From: Cannabis sativa
Lineage: Eukaryota; Streptophyta; Magnoliopsida; Rosales; Cannabaceae
Length of the DNA: 64,000 nucleotides
Assembly: GCF_029168945.1 (NCBI RefSeq)
Contig: NC_083602.1
Location: 29,871,323 to 29,935,322, forward strand
Direction: 5' to 3'
This document shows positions 60,018-64,000 of the stretch, piece after piece. Position numbers and translations under genes: made by a program. Each line of letters begins with the position of its first letter. The first letter of the stretch is position 1. The notes beneath the pieces were generated by a model. That model had not been told where the DNA came from. It made no database searches and saw only the letters and a program-made list of their open reading frames with translations.

Positions 60018-60860
60018 TGTAAAATCCTTTATTGACATATTTGATAAAATTGATAAAAATAATATTTGTGGTATTTTTGAAATTGATTTTAATGATTTAT
60101 TTATTATTTTCAAAAATATAGTTTTCTTTTCTAGTGTGAAAAGGCTTTCAAAATCAGATTCTGTTCTCTTTTGACTTTTTGTGAATTAAATATGAGTTTT
60201 TGTTATTTAGAATATTTGATTTTATCTTTGTATTTTTAAATAAATTCTTAATCATATTTATCTCTTTTTTATTTGATTTCTTTATCAAGAAACAGTGTAC
60301 AACTGTGTGTGTAAAGGTTGTCAAAGTTGCCTTATTTGTTTATGGAAACTTTGCTGAAAAACTGTCTAGGTTCAATTTAATTGTTTGAACGAATTGAGTG
60401 TCTATTTAAACAAATTTTAACTTTCCTGTTTGGGAAGATTTTTCATTTATTGACCTAATTGTTTCTTAGTTGTTTGACCACGACATAGAGGATTTCTAGT
60501 GTATAAATACACTCTTAGGTCGCTGGTATGGGTTAGCTCTCTTGATGTATCATTTCCTAAATTACTTTCAAAGTTAGAGAGTATTTTCTTTGTTGTGTGA
60601 AGAACTTGAGTCTAACAAGTTCTTAGTATTTTATTATTGTGTTATTTTGTATTGTTTCTTGTTGAAATTGTGTAGGTTGAACATCTTGGATATTGTTCAT
60701 CAAGCTTCGAGAGAAGTCTTCTTCGTGAATCACTTTACGGGAGGAAAAGTGCAAGTTAGCCACTCTTCAAGAGGAAGATTGCAAGTGAGTCACTCTTCGG
60801 GAGGAAAATTATAAGTTAGATACCTTTCGGAAGGAAGATTGCGTGTGAGTCACTCTTCGG
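60018..60860 (+). repeat. 3' LTR of element E, truncated
   Basis: It matches the 5' LTR from TGTAAAATCC through the 30-bp tandem repeats and stops at the end of the fourth unit (60860). The last several hundred bp of the LTR are missing. It has neither MITE nor F, and so gives the empty site for the MITE. TATA-like box at 60501-60510. Confidence 0.88.
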
Positions 60861-61250
60861 ACTTTACTCATTTTTTGCTCAAGAAATCTACCTGATCAGC
60901 TGGTGAAGTGTAATGACTTCCGCATGCCAACCCAACCAAATTTTACGAGTTGAAGACACCTCATGCTGATAACACATTCAAGAAACAGATGGTGTACTAT
61001 TTCTACAAGCTCTCCACACTTGAAACAAGCAGAATCAAGGATAATATTATAATTACGCAATCTATCTTTGTTTTCATCCAATTCTCAACAACCAACCAAA
61101 GTATAAAACTATGTTGTGGAATATTAAATCTTCCCTATACCTCTTTACTCCAACACACTCTTCCCCTACTCTAAACGTAGAAGTTGATAGCCTTGCTTGA
61201 TTCTATAATCCTCTTCCATGAATCTTTGTTTAGTGATAATTTTTTTTTTG
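60861..61250 (-). pseudogene. LINE zinc-ribbon (zf-RVT) fragment
   Basis: Read on the minus strand, about 61180-61085 gives a FNIPQHSFILWLVVENWM-like piece, and 61081-60940 gives KDRLRNYNIILDSACFKCGELVEIVHHLFLEC. That is the zf-RVT domain found near the C-terminus of plant LINE ORF2 (C-x2-C ... H-x4-C). A frameshift separates the pieces. It abuts the truncated LTR of E with no poly-A or poly-T at the junction, so it is a rearrangement remnant and not a clean insertion. It does not come from the same part of the other LINE in the window. Confidence 0.75.
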
Positions 61251-61280
61251 AAAGCATCTTTAAATGCTATAATCTTTTTT

Positions 61281-61901
61281 AGGAGAGTTCGCAGTGCGGG
61301 TAGTGCAGATTTAGACTATTTTTCAAACCGATCCGCATATGCGGTTTTTGTAATTTCTCAAATCGCAACTGCACTGCAAGACCTTAAATCCACAAAATCT
61401 GCATTGCACCAAAAAAAAAAATAGTCTAATAAAGTTTCAACCATTAAACAAAAAAAAATTATCTAATCAAACTTTTAATGTCATAATACATATGCTAATC
61501 AAATTATTGTATTGAATTGTCTCTAAAAAATTATATAATATGTATATATATATATATTATATTATACATATTATACATATTATTAATAATAATATTTGAA
61601 CAATAAGAAGTTAAAAAAAAAATGAGAATAACTTATATAGATGTTCCTTAAATTTAATTGTATGGCTTGGCATATGAGTTACTCATATATAAAAAGAAAA
61701 ATTAAAATATAAAAATTAGTATTTTTGTAATATGTAATGTGGTGCGATTTGAACCACAATTATTAAATTTAAAATTGCAAACCGCACTACACCGCGTGGT
61801 ATGACAAAAACATAAACTGTAAGCGCAATGCAAAAAGATTTCAAATTGCATTTTTTAGACGTTGTAGTACCGTAGTGTGAGCAGTTTGATGAACAACTCT
61901 A
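61281..61901. mobile_element. hAT-like MITE, about 620 bp
   Basis: Both sides carry the 8-bp direct repeat TCTTTTTT (61273-61280 and 61902-61909). The ends are imperfect inverted repeats (AGGAGAGTTCGC on the left, TAGAGTTGTTCATC on the right when reversed). Subterminal regions are full of GCGGTTTT/AACCGCA-like words at 61285-61400 and 61740-61880, with an AT-rich core holding a TA microsatellite (about 61540-61560). This is the usual design of non-autonomous hAT elements. No transposase frame is present. The boundary may shift by one base. Confidence 0.75.
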
Positions 61902-61909
61902 TCTTTTTT

Positions 61910-62544
61910 CAGTATCATATCTATTTTACACATTATAAATATTATTAATGACTTAGTGACCTCTTTTAATACATTATATGATATAATATACTTTTATATA
62001 TTTTTAAGTAAATTACATTCAATAATTTAATGATATGAATATTATGTTTTTGGAATATTATGTTTTTGGTACATTATTTGTAATATAATAGTCTTTGTTT
62101 TACACTAATAAAAAAATTCCTATATTCATTTGAAATCACATATGTTCACAGTACTTCAAGGACATTAATAACAATGGCTCGTGTATAACATGAACTCTTG
62201 CCCCTTCACTACTATTACAATTCATCAAGAAGAGATTACACTATTTTTAATTGTAAAATTAAAATCTCTACAATAACCTAATGTAATGTCAAAAAACTAC
62301 ACTGTAAGGTTGACATACATGTTTATATAAATATTAGTTTGATCATTTAGAAACACCAAATAGAACATGAAGCTGAATACCAAAAAAGAAGTACTAAGAA
62401 AGAAAAAAAACAAAAGAAATATTGTATACAATGAACAAATATAAAGTAATCTATTCATTTGGGTTTTTTCATTATTATTATATTATTATTTTCTTTGATT
62501 AAATCTTTCTCAGGTAGCATAGCGATCACCATCAACAACATACT
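61910..62544 (-). other. Intergenic sequence and 3' flank of the kinase gene
   Basis: AT-rich, with no gene recognised. The part next to 62544 will hold the 3' UTR of the kinase gene, but I see no unmistakable polyadenylation signal. Confidence 0.5.
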
Positions 62545-64000
62545 CTATCGTCCTCTCGGATTAACAATTTGAGAGAAGATTGCAGTTGAATTCTGTCCAG
62601 AAGTGTCATCACTTCCCAGCTCACTATCACTTCCAAGGCTCAGGTTGTTGTAATGCTTTGCCATGTTCTGGTGTCTTACACTACCATCCTCAGAGCTGGT
62701 CTCGCCGCCCCGCTTAGAAGAATGGCTTGAACCGTCCATGTTTTCCTGTAATTGAAGGGAAAACTCAAGGTTCCACAATATGTCATTTAAAGTGGGACGG
62801 TCCATTCCATGGTCAGACAAGCACTTCTCAGCTGTATCTGCAAATTTCTTCATACTTTCAGGGTGGATTTTCCCCTTCAATGTAGGATCAATAATGTCTT
62901 CCAATGTCCCTTTCTTTTGGCAGTGTAGAGCCCAATCAGCAAGACTGACTTGTTCCTTTGGTAAGCTTGGATTCAAAGCTGGTCTTGCACATAACACCTC
63001 AAATAGAACAACCCCAAATGAGTAAACATCTGACTTTTCAGTCAATTGTTGTCTTCGAAAATATTCAGGATCTAAGTATCCAAAGCTTCCCTTAACCACT
63101 GTGCTAACATGGCCAGTGCTCATATCTGGTCCTGTTTTGGAGAGCCCAAAATCAGAAACCTTAGCAACCCAATGCTCGTCCAAAAGAATGTTTGTTGTTT
63201 TGACATCCCTATGAATGATGGTCCATTTGGCTCCTGTGTGAAGATAGTGAAGACCTTTTGCTGCTCCAATACAAAGTTCAAGCCTACGCTTCCATGAAAG
63301 GTGAGGTTTGTTACCTTTATAAAGATGTTCCCTGAGTGTACCAAGAGCCATATAGTCATAAACTAAGCACATTTCATTATCTTCCTCACAAAAACCAATT
63401 AGAGAGACCAAATGCTTGTGTCTCAACTCCGAAAGCATCTCAATTTCTGTCTGGAATTCATGAACTCCTTGCTCTGATGATGGGTTAGATCTCTTAATGG
63501 CCACTTTGGTCCCTACATCTATAATTCCCTTGTAGACTTTTCCAAACCCTCCAACACCAATGACATTAGCCTCATCAAAACTCTTGGTGGCCTTTTTCAT
63601 TTCCATAAAAGAGAAACGCCTACAACGACCTTGAGCAGTTGCTGAGAGGTGGCTACTAGCGGTGCTCTTGCCAGAGATTGCTGATTTGCTGGCAGTGGTA
63701 TGAGAGTTTCCATATATAGGAAGCCAACTTGAAGTGTGCGAATCTATACTAGTATACCTCTTCTTCCTTTGGTAGATTGCAATGCATAATGCAGCCACTA
63801 TGCCAATGGATACAACTCCTCCAATAGCTCCACCGATGACTTGGGCATGATTTTTCTTGCTTTGAAAGGTCTTCTGTTGTTGCTCATTCTTGGCCAACAT
63901 CTCAGAAGGCTTTGGGTTTGGACCCGCCAAGTTTTTCTTAGCCTCCATCTTGAATATCTCAATGCCATTAACTATTGCATCATAGTATTCTGGCTTTGTT
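62545..64000 (-). CDS. CrRLK1L-type receptor-like kinase (FERONIA/ANXUR-like), C-terminal part
   Basis: The frame is open from the window edge to the stop at 62545-62547, so the gene continues beyond 64000 with its malectin-like ectodomain. The visible 484 residues begin with PEYYDAIVNGIEIFKM and NLAGPNP, the ectodomain end typical of this family. A transmembrane helix follows (about 63840-63772, VIGGAIGGVVSIGIVAALCI) with a basic stop-transfer IYQRKKRY. The cytoplasmic Ser/Thr kinase has the P-loop GVGGFGKVYKG, VAIKR lysine, HRDVKTTNILL, DFGLSK and KGSFGYLDPEYFRR, all catalytic residues present. The tail ends FSQIVNPRGR. Family members sense RALF peptides and cell-wall state at the plasma membrane. 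No intron is seen in this part, as is usual for the family. Which member it is cannot be settled without the ectodomain. The internal Met at 63948 is not the start. Confidence 0.95.
   Translation of the reverse strand, partial: TKPEYYDAIVNGIEIFKMEAKKNLAGPNPKPSEMLAKNEQQQKTFQSKKNHAQVIGGAIGGVVSIGIVAALCIAIYQRKKRYTSIDSHTSSWLPIYGNSHTTASKSAISGKSTASSHLSATAQGRCRRFSFMEMKKATKSFDEANVIGVGGFGKVYKGIIDVGTKVAIKRSNPSSEQGVHEFQTEIEMLSELRHKHLVSLIGFCEEDNEMCLVYDYMALGTLREHLYKGNKPHLSWKRRLELCIGAAKGLHYLHTGAKWTIIHRDVKTTNILLDEHWVAKVSDFGLSKTGPDMSTGHVSTVVKGSFGYLDPEYFRRQQLTEKSDVYSFGVVLFEVLCARPALNPSLPKEQVSLADWALHCQKKGTLEDIIDPTLKGKIHPESMKKFADTAEKCLSDHGMDRPTLNDILWNLEFSLQLQENMDGSSHSSKRGGETSSEDGSVRHQNMAKHYNNLSLGSDSELGSDDTSGQNSTAIFSQIVNPRGR

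Larger units (their letters stand above)
38318..60860 (+). mobile_element. Element E: sirevirus-like copia retrotransposon with envelope-like region
   Basis: The 5' LTR is 38318-41741 (with two insertions), the primer-binding site follows it, and the 3' LTR starts at 60018 and is truncated at about 60860. Between them on + are worn gag with two zinc knuckles, protease, integrase, RT (YVDD intact) and RNase H, then a 1.2-kb gap and an envelope-like extra ORF region before the polypurine tract. This order, with gag type and extra ORF, matches the SIRE/Maximus lineage. Element G (44953-54975) splits it between integrase and RT. All frames have stops or shifts. Confidence 0.9.

Overview
The window is plant nuclear DNA, almost entirely a nest of retrotransposons, with one host gene running off the right edge. 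It is AT-rich, has plant-type copia, chromovirus, Tat and sirevirus elements, plant LINE ORFs and a FERONIA-type receptor kinase, so the source is a eudicot. A Cannabaceae-like rosid is a guess I cannot test here. I see no tRNA, rRNA, CRISPR array or bacterial-type operon.

Stack 1 (1-31360). The oldest layer is a LINE on the + strand. Its coding sequence runs up to both edges of the elements inserted in it. Element B (copia-type, +; 5' part outside the window, 3' LTR 15683-17545) sits in LINE ORF1. Element A, of the same family but on the - strand (4919-15049), sits inside B. Element C (chromovirus-type gypsy, -, 20696-30092) sits in LINE ORF2, flanked by a perfect AGAAC duplication. Rejoining coding sequence across the breakpoints confirms the order for A and C.

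Stack 2 (31936-38137) is element D, a Tat-like gypsy on the - strand that keeps only gag remnants and has tandem repeats next to its 3' LTR. One of its LTRs carries a 1.24-kb TG...CA insertion (H) and a long GA microsatellite.

Stack 3 (38318-60860) is element E, a sirevirus-like copia element on the + strand with decayed gag-pol and an envelope-like extra ORF region. Its 5' LTR holds a 243-bp MITE and a solo LTR (F) of the A/B family. Its pol holds a third near-complete copy of that family (G, -, 44953-54975). Its 3' LTR is truncated and abuts a LINE fragment.

The right end (61281-64000) has a hAT-like MITE, AT-rich spacer, and the 3' part of an apparently intact CrRLK1L receptor kinase gene on the - strand.

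The A/B/F/G family is the most intriguing content. At least three dispersed copies share the same decayed pol, yet also share non-coding structure: arrays of AT-rich hairpins, a thrice-repeated GC-richer motif of about 24 nt, and a palindromic GC block near the primer-binding site. That suggests a non-autonomous family mobilised in trans through RNA or DNA structures. I found no convincing new protein-coding system.
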